Assembly: GCA_910586345.1 (NCBI GenBank)
Contig: CAJUHC010000039.1
Span: 1-10,484 of the forward strand
DNA from: an uncultured Christensenella sp.
Lineage (GTDB): Bacteria > Bacillota > Clostridia > Christensenellales > Borkfalkiaceae
Length of the DNA stretch: 10,484 nt
Direction: 5' to 3'
The position numbers and the translations under genes are program-made. The notes beneath the pieces were generated by a model. It was not told where the DNA came from and made no database searches. It saw nothing but the letters and a program-made list of their open reading frames with translations. Of this stretch, positions 1 to 7,270 are shown piece by piece. Each line of letters starts with the position of its first letter. Within the stretch, counting starts at the first letter, position 1.

Positions 1-663
1 AACGAAAGTATTCCGACGTTAGACAAGAAAAACGATGCGGATACCGTTATGAAGGTATTCGACAAAGAAAGCGTGATTGAAATCGGAAGCGCTTATTCGC
101 CTGAAATCAAATGCCTGCTTGGTAGAATAGGCGGTATTTCCGTTGCGGCGATTGTATTCAGTGCAAAAGACGGCGTTAAACTCAATGCGGAAAACGTGAG
201 AAAGATTAAAGACTTTGCGGAGTTTGCGTGTTGCTATAATCTGCCTTATTTAACGTTCGTAAATACTTTGGGGATTGAATCCGATATCGAAACAAACAAC
301 AGCAAGGTAATCAAGGAACTCGGCGAATATGTTTCCATTCTGGACTGTATTTGTTCCGCAAAAATTTCAGTTGTGTACGGAAAAGCGATAGGGCTCGGGT
401 ATACGGTTTTCGCCGCCAAAAGTATGGGATATGATTATACGTACGCGTTTGCAAATGCAAAAATAGCGTTATTTGACAGTATTCAGGGCGCGGAAATCGA
501 ATTTTCCGAAACAAAAGCGGATAAAAGCGAACTTGCTCTCCGTTATGCGGAAGAAACTTCCGACCCCGTTAACGCGGCTAATGGCGGTTATATAGATAAT
601 ATAATTCAGCCTTCGTTTTTAAGACAATATTTAATCGCTTCTTTGCAGATGTTGTTAAAGTGA
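1..663 (+). CDS. Biotin-dependent carboxyltransferase, MmdA/PccB-type (5'-truncated)
   Basis: The frame is open from base 1 and runs to TGA at 661-663, so the gene starts upstream. About 220 C-terminal residues are visible, against roughly 450-520 for the whole family. It looks like the C-terminal crotonase-fold half of an acyl-CoA carboxyltransferase of the methylmalonyl-CoA decarboxylase alpha / propionyl-CoA carboxylase beta type. Visible landmarks are GRIGG (visible residues 41-45), YGKAIGLGY (126-134) where relatives have a Gly-Gly loop, and the family-like end SDPVNAANGGYIDNIIQP. Such enzymes move CO2 between carboxybiotin and an acyl-CoA. The next genes encode the membrane and biotin subunits, so it probably acts at the inner face of a Na+-pumping complex. 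The sequence is divergent: the usual PGF-type loop reads NTLGIESD. The acyl-CoA substrate (methylmalonyl, malonyl or glutaconyl) cannot be read from this fragment. Confidence 0.82.
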   Translation, partial: NESIPTLDKKNDADTVMKVFDKESVIEIGSAYSPEIKCLLGRIGGISVAAIVFSAKDGVKLNAENVRKIKDFAEFACCYNLPYLTFVNTLGIESDIETNNSKVIKELGEYVSILDCICSAKISVVYGKAIGLGYTVFAAKSMGYDYTYAFANAKIALFDSIQGAEIEFSETKADKSELALRYAEETSDPVNAANGGYIDNIIQPSFLRQYLIASLQMLLK

Positions 664-671
664 GGCGGTAG

Positions 672-1025
672 ATGGGAAACAGTTTATTATCATTGATAAA
701 TCAGGAAGGCAGCCTCGGCTTCGGTGAAGCGTGTTTATATGCTCTTATAGGTTATCTTATTGTTTTTATCGGCATTTCTATAATAATTATTATTATCTGG
801 CTTATAGGTCTTGTATTAAGAAAAACCGATAATCTTGCTTTTCTCACTAAGGCGGGCAAAAAGAAAGTTAAAACAAATAATGAAAGCAAAGAAGAATGTG
901 TTGACGACGGCGACGGAGAAGTTCCGGATGAAGTAAAGGCGGCGATAATTGCGGCTTTAATGGCTTATTACTGTGAAGAAAAACCCGAATGTGAATTCAG
1001 GGTAAGAAGAATAAAGAGATTATAA
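672..1025 (+). CDS. OadG-family small membrane subunit (gamma/delta) of Na+-pumping decarboxylase
   Basis: This is a 117-residue protein with one strong hydrophobic helix at about residues 22-49. A basic and then acidic linker follows, then a short Ala-rich helix beginning VPDEVKAAIIAALMAYY (about 84-100), and a basic end with FRVRRIKRL. That layout of N-terminal anchor, charged linker and conserved C-terminal helix is typical of OadG/MmdD subunits. These hold the soluble carboxyltransferase and biotin carrier on the OadB pump. It begins 8 bases after the carboxyltransferase gene, behind a GAGGCGG ribosome site, and ends 11 bases before the biotin carrier gene. Identity rests on architecture and neighbours, because the family is weakly conserved. 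Residue-level function cannot be assigned. Confidence 0.8.
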   Translation: MGNSLLSLINQEGSLGFGEACLYALIGYLIVFIGISIIIIIIWLIGLVLRKTDNLAFLTKAGKKKVKTNNESKEECVDDGDGEVPDEVKAAIIAALMAYYCEEKPECEFRVRRIKRL

Positions 1026-1036
1026 GGAGATAAGTA

Positions 1037-1387
1037 ATGCGTAATTTTATTGTAACTATCGACGGTAAAAGTTATTCGGTCGGAGTAGAAGAAGTCGGCT
1101 CAGATACGTCAAGCGTCGTTTCGGAAACAAAAACGGTTTCGTCTGCGCCTGTAACCGCACCAAAAATATCTGCAGAAGGGGAAAAGGTCTTGTCGCCGTT
1201 CCCCGGAATTATTAAAAATATTCTCGTAGCCGATGGAAGCCAAGTAAAAAAAGACCAGCCCATAATGGTTCTCGAAGCTATGAAAATGGATAACGAAATA
1301 ACCGCGCCCTGCGACGGTAAAGTTACTTTCGGCGCGGCAAAGGGCGCTAACGTCGAAACAAATGCGGTTCTTGCGGTAATAGGCTGA
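1037..1387 (+). CDS. Biotin carboxyl carrier protein (decarboxylase gamma/MmdC type)
   Basis: This is a 116-residue biotinyl-domain protein. The N-terminal stretch MRNFIVTIDGKSYSVGVEEV is followed by a Ser/Thr/Pro/Ala-rich flexible linker (about 22-45). A biotinyl domain (about 50-116) then carries the textbook biotinylation motif EAMKM, with the acceptor lysine at residue 83. The domain also has the SPFPGIIKNI and ITAPCDGKV strands expected of the family. The carrier swings carboxybiotin between carboxyltransferase and the OadB pump. The start is set by AAGGAGAT at 1024-1031. Because it is a separate small protein, like the 1.3S subunit of transcarboxylase or MmdC, it can in principle serve both carboxyltransferases of this operon. 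Neither of the two carries a visible biotinyl domain. Confidence 0.95.
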   Translation: MRNFIVTIDGKSYSVGVEEVGSDTSSVVSETKTVSSAPVTAPKISAEGEKVLSPFPGIIKNILVADGSQVKKDQPIMVLEAMKMDNEITAPCDGKVTFGAAKGANVETNAVLAVIG

Positions 1388-1398
1388 GCGGAGGAGCT

Positions 1399-2874
1399 AT
1401 GCAACAAAGTTTACTTGTAAACTTTGGTCAGATATTCGGCAATCTGTTCGAATCAATGGGATTCGTACAAGGGAATTGGCAGAATTATGTAATGCTTTTA
1501 ATTTCGTTCGTGCTGATGTATCTTGCCATAGTAAGAAAATTTGAGCCTATGCTTCTGCTTCCTATAGCTTTCGGAATGTTTTTGATTAATATTCCGGGCG
1601 CGGAGGTTGTGCTTTGGGGCAAACATCCGGTCGATACTGCAGTCAGCTTAGGCGTTGTAGATAAATATGAAAATATTGCAGTTTATATAGACCCGCAGTA
1701 TTTAAGTTTGGATAACTATAAAGACTATTTCATTTTTATCCGTCAAGGAAGTGTTGCCGATAATACGGTAACGTATTATGCGAATTACTCAGACCTTATA
1801 AATAACGTCCAAACCACTATGGGTTATGGACAGTTTACGGAATTATTTAATTTACAGGGTTATATCAAGTGCGACGTTGTTAACGAAGTAACTCAATTTG
1901 CCGAAACGTTTAATTATTCGTTTATTTTAGATGAAAGTTATGACGCTACCGTTAACAGAGGGCTTTTATGGTATCTGTATTTCGGCGTCGATAAGGTTAT
2001 TTATCCTCCGCTTATATTCCTCGGAATAGGCGCTATGACCGATTTCGGACCGTTATTGGCAAATCCTAAGAGTATGCTTATAGGCGCGGGCGCACAGTTT
2101 GGTATATTTATAGCGTTTATACTTGCATCCGTTCTCGGCTTTTCAGCGGCCGCCGCGGCGGCTATAGCGATAATCGGCGGGGCGGACGGTCCTACGGCGA
2201 TTATGGTTGCTTCGAAACTTGCGCCAGATTTAATTCCCGCGATAGCGATAGCGGCTTATTCTTATATGGCGCTGATTCCTATAATACAGAAACCGTTAAT
2301 GCGCATACTTACCACGAAGAAAGAGAAGATGATAAAAATGAAGCCTCTCCGTCAGGTCAGCAAGCTTGAAAAAATTCTTTTCCCGTTAGTGGTAACTTTG
2401 GTTGTCGGAATTATACTTCCCGAATCAATAACACTTTTGGGAATGCTGATGTTGGGTAATTTATTCAAAGAATCCGGCGTCGTCGACAGACTTTCTACCC
2501 AAGCGCAGAACGGACTTATGAATACTATAACTATATTCCTCGGAATAGCTGTTGGTTGTAAAGCTAAGGGCGGATTGTTTTTGAGTATAGATACGCTTGC
2601 GATAATAGGAATAGGTTTATTTGCGTTCGTCTTGGGAACAATCGGAGGTCTGCTCGTCGCAAAATTGATGTGTAAGATTACGAAAGGACAGATAAATCCT
2701 TTGATTGGTTCGGCAGGCGTTTCAGCCGTTCCTATGGCGGCTCGAATTTCGGAAGACGTCGGAAGAGAGTACGATCCTCAGAACCATCTGCTTATGCACG
2801 CAATGGGACCCAATGTAGCGGGCGTTATAGGTTCTGCTATAGCCGCGGGCGTATTGCTTGCCTGCTTTATTTAA
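1399..2874 (+). CDS. oadB: Na+-translocating decarboxylase beta subunit (OadB/MmdB/GcdB)
   Basis: This 491-residue multi-pass membrane protein decarboxylates carboxybiotin and uses the free energy to export Na+. It shows the family hallmarks YPPLIFLGIGAMTDFGP (about 202-218), the pump motif GGADGPTAI (D263), AAYSYMALIP (Y289), NPLIGSAGVSAVPMAAR (N433, G437, S442, R449) and the end HLLMHAMGPNVAGVIGSA. As I recall Klebsiella OadB, its key residues D203, Y229, N373, G377, S382 and R389 each lie exactly 60 positions earlier, so the catalytic set is complete. The 60 extra residues fall in a polar, Tyr-rich segment at about 72-185, between the early helices and the first conserved block. The start ATG follows GGAGG after an 11-base gap. 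Sequence alone does not say whether the partner is an oxaloacetate, methylmalonyl-CoA, malonate or glutaconyl-CoA enzyme. Confidence 0.95.
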   Translation: MQQSLLVNFGQIFGNLFESMGFVQGNWQNYVMLLISFVLMYLAIVRKFEPMLLLPIAFGMFLINIPGAEVVLWGKHPVDTAVSLGVVDKYENIAVYIDPQYLSLDNYKDYFIFIRQGSVADNTVTYYANYSDLINNVQTTMGYGQFTELFNLQGYIKCDVVNEVTQFAETFNYSFILDESYDATVNRGLLWYLYFGVDKVIYPPLIFLGIGAMTDFGPLLANPKSMLIGAGAQFGIFIAFILASVLGFSAAAAAAIAIIGGADGPTAIMVASKLAPDLIPAIAIAAYSYMALIPIIQKPLMRILTTKKEKMIKMKPLRQVSKLEKILFPLVVTLVVGIILPESITLLGMLMLGNLFKESGVVDRLSTQAQNGLMNTITIFLGIAVGCKAKGGLFLSIDTLAIIGIGLFAFVLGTIGGLLVAKLMCKITKGQINPLIGSAGVSAVPMAARISEDVGREYDPQNHLLMHAMGPNVAGVIGSAIAAGVLLACFI

Positions 2875-2895
2875 AAATTTATTTTGGTGAGAATT

Positions 2896-4323
2896 ATGGA
2901 AGGTAAAAAACTTTTATTAACGGATACTATACTCCGCGACGCACACCAGTCGCACGCGGCGACCCGTATGAGGTTCGACGAAATGGAGGAAGTTCTTCCT
3001 CTTTTGGACGAAATAGGATATTATTCGCTTGAAGCTTGGGGAGGGGCAACTTTCGATTCTTGTTTAAGATTTTTGAACGAAGACCCTTGGGACAGATTAA
3101 GAAACTTAAAAAAGCACCTTAAAAAAACGCCTATACAGATGCTTTTACGAGGTCAGAATCTTTTAGGTTACAGGCATTATGCGGATGACGTGGTAGAAAA
3201 CTTTATTGATAAATCTATTGAAAACGGGGTAGGTGTAATTAGAGTTTTCGATGCTTTGAACGACCCGAGAAACCTTGAAAAGTCGATAAAAGCGATAAAA
3301 AAATACGGCGCAGGCGGAAAATGCGTATGCGAAGCTGCAATTTCTTATACAACAAGCCCCGTTCACACGACGGAATATTTTGTAAATCTCGCAAAACAGC
3401 TTGAAGGAATGGGCGCGGATAATATATGTATTAAAGATATGGCAAACCTATTGTTGCCTTTTACTGCTTACGACGTTGTAAGTAAGCTTAAAAAAGCATT
3501 GAAGCCGGAAACAAAAGTGCATCTCCATACGCACAATACTTCCGGTACGGGTGATATGATAAATCTTATGGCTGTTCAGGCGGGAGTAGATATAGTTGAT
3601 TGCGCGCTTTCACCACTCGGTAACGGTACTTCGAATCCTGCGACGGAACCGCTAGTTGCAACGCTTAAAGATACTCCGTACGATACAGGTATTGATATTC
3701 AGAAGCTGTTGCCGATAGTCAATCATTTTAATAAAGTGGCTGAACGTCTTGAAAAAGACGGATTTATCAATCCGAAAGTTAGGAGAGTAGATATAAATAC
3801 GTTGCTTTATCAAGTACCCGGCGGTATGTTGTCTAATCTTATGAACCAGCTTAAACAAGCTGGACAGGAAGATAAATTAACGGAATGTCTGGCTGAAGTT
3901 CCCAAAGTAAGAAAAGATTGCGGATATCCTCCTCTCGTGACTCCGTCAAGCCAGATTGTGGGAACGCAGGCGGTTTGGAATGTTTTATTGGGAAGATATA
4001 AAACTATTACGGCTCAGTATAAAGATTTGATTTTGGGCAGATACGGCTCTGTATCGGGAGAGATAAATCCCGAAGTAACAAAAATGTGTACCGTCAACGG
4101 CGAAGAAGTGATAACTTGCCGTCCGGCAGACCTAATACAAGATGAAATGGAAACGCTTACGGAAAAGGTTAAGTCCGACGGATTTTATGAAAAACCCGAA
4201 GACGTTCTTTCTTACGCGCTTTTCCCCGAAGTTTCAACAAATTATTTTAAATGGCGCAAGGCTCAAAAGACGGGAGTGGATAAAGATTTGGCGGATAATC
4301 CCGACAGAGTTTATCCCGTATAA
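2896..4323 (+). CDS. oadA: OadA/5S-type carboxyltransferase (pyruvate/oxaloacetate), no biotin domain
   Basis: This is a TIM-barrel biotin carboxyltransferase of the oxaloacetate decarboxylase alpha / pyruvate carboxylase B / transcarboxylase 5S family. With ATG 2896 it has 475 residues. Landmarks are DTILRDAHQS (10-19), RGQNLLGYRHYADD, IRVFDALND, ICIKDMANLL (K180 is the lysine that is carbamylated in relatives), LHTHNTSG (metal-binding H211 and H213) and LGNGTSNPATEPLV. A C-terminal PYC/OADA domain ends near residue 475. Family members move CO2 between carboxybiotin and pyruvate/oxaloacetate at a divalent metal. Oxaloacetate decarboxylase alpha chains of about 590 residues usually carry their own biotinyl domain. 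This one stops before it, as in transcarboxylase 5S, so it should use the separate carrier at 1037-1387. ATG 2896 was chosen over TTG 2884 and GTG 2887 because GGTGA sits 5 bases before it and family homology begins directly after it. Confidence 0.93.
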   Translation: MEGKKLLLTDTILRDAHQSHAATRMRFDEMEEVLPLLDEIGYYSLEAWGGATFDSCLRFLNEDPWDRLRNLKKHLKKTPIQMLLRGQNLLGYRHYADDVVENFIDKSIENGVGVIRVFDALNDPRNLEKSIKAIKKYGAGGKCVCEAAISYTTSPVHTTEYFVNLAKQLEGMGADNICIKDMANLLLPFTAYDVVSKLKKALKPETKVHLHTHNTSGTGDMINLMAVQAGVDIVDCALSPLGNGTSNPATEPLVATLKDTPYDTGIDIQKLLPIVNHFNKVAERLEKDGFINPKVRRVDINTLLYQVPGGMLSNLMNQLKQAGQEDKLTECLAEVPKVRKDCGYPPLVTPSSQIVGTQAVWNVLLGRYKTITAQYKDLILGRYGSVSGEINPEVTKMCTVNGEEVITCRPADLIQDEMETLTEKVKSDGFYEKPEDVLSYALFPEVSTNYFKWRKAQKTGVDKDLADNPDRVYPV

Positions 4324-4334
4324 ATTCAATTTTA

Positions 4335-4359
4335 ACGGCGTGAACGGAGTTCACGCCGT
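4335..4359. other. Perfect inverted repeat between oadA and the flavoprotein gene
   Basis: An 11-base arm (ACGGCGTGAAC) and its exact complement flank a GGA loop. The hairpin lies 11 bases after the oadA stop and 11 bases before the next ATG. Neither side has a run of more than four T's, so it is not a classic intrinsic terminator. It could be a weak terminator, an mRNA stabiliser for the upstream operon, or a structure that limits ribosome access to the AAGG site at 4360-4363. Confidence 0.75.
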
Positions 4360-4370
4360 AAGGCTTAATT

Positions 4371-5594
4371 ATGAAAGTAGCGGTGATTGGTGCGGGAGCG
4401 TCGGGGCTTTTAGCTGCTTATGCGGCGGCGAGCAACGGCAATTCCGTAACCGTGTTTGAAAAAAATGAAAAATGCGGAAAAAAGATATATATAACGGGAA
4501 AAGGAAGATGTAATTTAACGCACGACTGTGCGCCCGACGAAATTCTTTTAAACGTAGTAAATAACTCTAAATTTCTTACAAGTGCAATTTATGCTTTTTC
4601 GCCTGAGAAGACGATAAAATTTTTTGAAGACGGCGGATTAAAGCTTAAAACAGAGCGCGGAGCAAGGGTCTTTCCCGTATCGGATAAGGCGAGCGACGTT
4701 ACGAAATGCCTTGAAAAGTATTGCAGGAGTGTTGGGGTTAAATTTAATTTTTGCGAAGAAGTAAGTAAAATAAATGTTTTAAATAGTACTATATCTGACA
4801 TAATTACTTCAAAAGGCAGTTTTTCGTTTGATAAAGTGATAGTTTGTACCGGAGGACTGAGCTATCCTTCGACAGGGTCTACGGGCGACGGATACGAATT
4901 TGCTAAATGCTCGGGTCATAACGTAATTCCGCTGAAACAAGGGCTTTGCGGTTTGAATTTAAAAGGAAACTTTTATAAAGAATTGCAGGGACTCACGCTA
5001 AAAAACGTTAACTTATCCGTTATAAATAAAGGAAAAGTTATAAAAGAATTTTTCGGCGAGATGCTTTTTACCCATTTCGGAATATCGGGACCGATAGTTT
5101 TATCTGCTTCGAGCGTTGTTAACAGACTGGATATAAATACGTTAAAAGTTTCGCTTGATTTAAAGCCGGCGTTATCGGCAGAACAGCTTGATAAACGGCT
5201 TTTAAGAGACTTTGAAATATTCAAAAATAAAACGATATTTAATTGTTTAAAGGAACTTGTGCCGTCTGCGTTAATACCGGAAATTTTAAGACGCAGTGAA
5301 ATTTCGCAGGAAAAGAAAGTTAATTCCGTTACGAAGCGCGAAAGGACGAATTTATTGAAGGTAATTAAGAATTTTGATATGTTAATTTCGTCTTTGCGCG
5401 GTTTCGAAGAAGCCATTATAACTTCCGGCGGAGTGGACGTTAAAGAAATTAACCCTAAAACTATGGAAAGCAAGCTTGTAAAAGGTTTATATTTTTGCGG
5501 AGAAGTACTTGATTTGGACGCTTTTACGGGTGGATTTAATTTACAAATAGCTTTTTCAACAGGTTACGTTGCAGGGAAAAGCATAAAGGAATAA
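4371..5594 (+). CDS. HI0933/BaiN-family FAD-dependent oxidoreductase
   Basis: This is a 407-residue flavoprotein, the usual length for the family. It begins with an FAD Rossmann motif, GAGASG at residues 7-12, with an acidic residue ending the second strand (VFEKN). The family signature GKKIYITGKGRCNLTH follows. A mid-region block reads VCTGGLSYPSTGSTGDGY. The C-terminal FAD-binding block (about 351-402) contains TSGGVD, GLYFCGEVLD and FTGGFNLQIAFSTGYVAG. The family is annotated variously as HI0933-like, YhiN, BaiN or aminoacetone oxidase-like, and its physiological substrate is generally uncertain. None is claimed here. The start follows AAGG with a 7-base gap, directly after the hairpin at 4335-4359. 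The next gene starts 3 bases after its stop, and that gene's ribosome site (AAAGGA, 5585-5590) lies inside this reading frame, so the two are probably cotranscribed. Confidence 0.9.
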   Translation: MKVAVIGAGASGLLAAYAAASNGNSVTVFEKNEKCGKKIYITGKGRCNLTHDCAPDEILLNVVNNSKFLTSAIYAFSPEKTIKFFEDGGLKLKTERGARVFPVSDKASDVTKCLEKYCRSVGVKFNFCEEVSKINVLNSTISDIITSKGSFSFDKVIVCTGGLSYPSTGSTGDGYEFAKCSGHNVIPLKQGLCGLNLKGNFYKELQGLTLKNVNLSVINKGKVIKEFFGEMLFTHFGISGPIVLSASSVVNRLDINTLKVSLDLKPALSAEQLDKRLLRDFEIFKNKTIFNCLKELVPSALIPEILRRSEISQEKKVNSVTKRERTNLLKVIKNFDMLISSLRGFEEAIITSGGVDVKEINPKTMESKLVKGLYFCGEVLDLDAFTGGFNLQIAFSTGYVAGKSIKE

Positions 5595-5597
5595 ATT

Positions 5598-6605
5598 ATG
5601 AAAGCAATAAGAGGAGCGACTACGGTTCAGAACGATACCGCGGAAGAAATTAAGGAGTGCGTTAGCGAACTTCTTTTGAAAATAAAAGAAAAAAACAGCC
5701 TTTCCGATGAGGAAATTATATGTATAATGTTCTCTAATACTGCGGATATACGTTCTTATTATCCGGCGAAAGCCGCAAGAGAAGCGGGTTTTATTTCCTG
5801 CGCGTTATTCTCGTCGCTCGAACCGGAAATAAACGGAGCTTTGAGGAAATGTATCAGGGTAATGGTTCTTACCGAGAGCAACCTTAGTGCGGAACACGTT
5901 TATCTCAGAGGCGCTGTAAATTTGAGAAAAGATTTAATAGGTAAACTGAACATTGCTATAGACGGTCCTGCCGGCAGCGGAAAAAGTACGGTTTCAAAAC
6001 TTATTGCGAAACGTTTCAATATTTTATATCTCGATACGGGCGCAATGTACCGTGCTTGCGCGTTGGCTTGCGTCCGTAACCGAGTAGACGTATCTGACGG
6101 AGAAAGCGTTAAAAAGCTTTTGGATAAAATAACGATTTCGGTAAAATACGAATACGGCGCGCAAGTTACCTTATTGAACGGTGAGAACGTCTCCGATGAA
6201 ATAAGAATTCCTGAAATTTCTATGCTTGCTTCGACGGTTTCCGCGCACGAGAGCGTAAGAATAAAAATGGTAGGGTTACAGCGCGAAATCGCACGGCTTA
6301 ATTCCTGTGTGCTTGACGGGCGCGATATAGGAACGAACGTACTTCCCGATGCGGAATTTAAGTTTTTCTTAACAGCCTTACCTGAAGTCAGGGCGGACAG
6401 AAGAACAAAGGAAAACGTGAGCAAAGGCGTCAACCAGAAGTATGAAGAAGTTTTAAAAGAAATAATAAAACGCGACGAACAGGATAAGACGCGTAAAATA
6501 GCACCGCTTTTAAAAGCGGTTGACGCTGTTGAGGTGGATACAAGTTATATGACCGTCGACGACGTTGTCAATTATATAACGAAAAATATTCAAGGTAAAA
6601 TTTAA
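5598..6605 (+). CDS. cmk: Fused chorismate mutase (AroH type) - cytidylate kinase
   Basis: One uninterrupted 335-residue frame holds two enzymes. Residues 1 to about 113 match the AroH trimeric chorismate mutase: IRGATTV at the start, PAKAARE, KCIRVM and EHVYL. The active-site set of Bacillus AroH (R7, R63, E78, R90, Y108) appears here as R5, R61, E75, R87 and Y102. The position of C75 is serine (S72). Residues from about 117 to 335 are CMP/dCMP kinase, with the P-loop GPAGSGKS (123-130), YLDTGAMYRA, LDGRDIG and the late RDEQDKTRKIAPL segment. The first activity makes prephenate for Phe/Tyr synthesis and the second recycles CMP for nucleic acids and lipids. There is no ATG at the domain junction to start a separate kinase. 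The stop overlaps the plsC start (TAATG). Confidence 0.93.
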   Translation: MKAIRGATTVQNDTAEEIKECVSELLLKIKEKNSLSDEEIICIMFSNTADIRSYYPAKAAREAGFISCALFSSLEPEINGALRKCIRVMVLTESNLSAEHVYLRGAVNLRKDLIGKLNIAIDGPAGSGKSTVSKLIAKRFNILYLDTGAMYRACALACVRNRVDVSDGESVKKLLDKITISVKYEYGAQVTLLNGENVSDEIRIPEISMLASTVSAHESVRIKMVGLQREIARLNSCVLDGRDIGTNVLPDAEFKFFLTALPEVRADRRTKENVSKGVNQKYEEVLKEIIKRDEQDKTRKIAPLLKAVDAVEVDTSYMTVDDVVNYITKNIQGKI

Positions 6606-7270
6606 TGGCGAAAAAAGAAAAAGCAAAACTCAATAAATTTGAAAAATGGTTCAGAACAATCAGACGTGTCGAACGGATTTTTTACCGTCCGTTGTTTCCT
6701 TATAAAAAACACGGACATACGGAGCTGTATGACGATAAACCATACATTTTTGTCGGGAATCATTTGAGTTTATTGGACGTTGTGGTTATCGCAATGGCGA
6801 CGAGTAAACCCGTTCATTTTATGGCAAAACGTGAGCTGTTCGAAAAAGGATTAATGAAAAAGTTCGTTACGAAATGTCAGTGTATACCTGTTAACCGAGA
6901 CGGAACGGACGTAAAAGCAATTATGCAGGCTATGAAGTATTTAAAAAACGGTGAATCTATAATCATTTTTCCCGAAGGTACGAGAAATAAGAGTGAAGAG
7001 ATTTTTCTTCCTTTTAAAAGCGGCGCGGCGGCGCTTTCCATTAAAACGAGAACTCCTATAGTTCCTGTGGTGCAGGTCAAAAAGATCAAATTTTTAAGAC
7101 GTTCACACGTAATGTACGGTGAACCTGTCGAATTCAGCGAATACTACGATAAACGCCTTACCGAAGAAGACATACAAGAATGCGACAAAGCTTTGTGTGA
7201 AAAAATGCTCGAATTATATAACGAGCTGAACGAGATTACAAGAAAAAAAAGCAAAAAGAAAAATAAATAA
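6605..7270 (+). CDS. plsC: 1-acyl-sn-glycerol-3-phosphate acyltransferase (PlsC)
   Basis: This is a 221-residue member of the LPLAT/PlsC acyltransferase family, which adds the second acyl chain to lysophosphatidic acid to make phosphatidic acid at the membrane. All four family blocks are visible: NHLSLLD (catalytic H53 and D58), VNRDG (96-100), the glycerol-phosphate-binding FPEGTR (122-127) and TPIVPVV (150-156). The C-terminus is very Lys-rich (RKKSKKKNK) and probably contacts the membrane or is disordered. The start ATG shares one base with the cmk stop, and the stop shares one base with the ispH start, so the three genes look translationally coupled. The order cmk-plsC-ispH/rpsA is a familiar clostridial neighbourhood. 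A related acyltransferase of the same fold cannot be excluded. Confidence 0.92.
   Translation: MAKKEKAKLNKFEKWFRTIRRVERIFYRPLFPYKKHGHTELYDDKPYIFVGNHLSLLDVVVIAMATSKPVHFMAKRELFEKGLMKKFVTKCQCIPVNRDGTDVKAIMQAMKYLKNGESIIIFPEGTRNKSEEIFLPFKSGAAALSIKTRTPIVPVVQVKKIKFLRRSHVMYGEPVEFSEYYDKRLTEEDIQECDKALCEKMLELYNELNEITRKKSKKKNK

Noticed and set aside
49..663. ATG at 49 as the true start of the first gene
   Set aside because: The frame is open to base 1, and the visible protein is only the C-terminal half of a family of about 450-520 residues. The start lies upstream of the window.
2884..2895. TTG 2884 or GTG 2887 as the start of the OadA-type gene
   Set aside because: ATG 2896 has GGTGA at a proper distance, and family homology starts right after it. 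The upstream codons themselves form the ribosome site.
4340..4353. GAAC-GGA-GTTC in the hairpin as a second LexA box
   Set aside because: The half-sites are separated by three bases, whereas the Gram-positive SOS box needs four. The match is a by-product of the perfect palindrome.
4142..4459. 105-codon + strand frame bridging the oadA end and the flavoprotein start
   Set aside because: It overlaps two strongly supported genes in another frame, runs through the hairpin and shows no domain.
4973..5473. 166-codon open frame on the - strand inside the flavoprotein gene
   Set aside because: It is antisense to a well-supported gene, has no family motif, and its composition is typical of a shadow frame.
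5900..6433. 177-codon open frame on the - strand inside the aroH-cmk gene
   Set aside because: It lies fully antisense to a clear enzyme gene, has no ribosome site or recognisable motif, and is Ser/Thr/Leu-rich as expected of a shadow frame.
7243..7250. A8 run near the end of plsC as a programmed frameshift or sequencing error
   Set aside because: The frame continues normally to a Lys-rich end and a TAATG overlap with the next gene. Nothing requires a shift.
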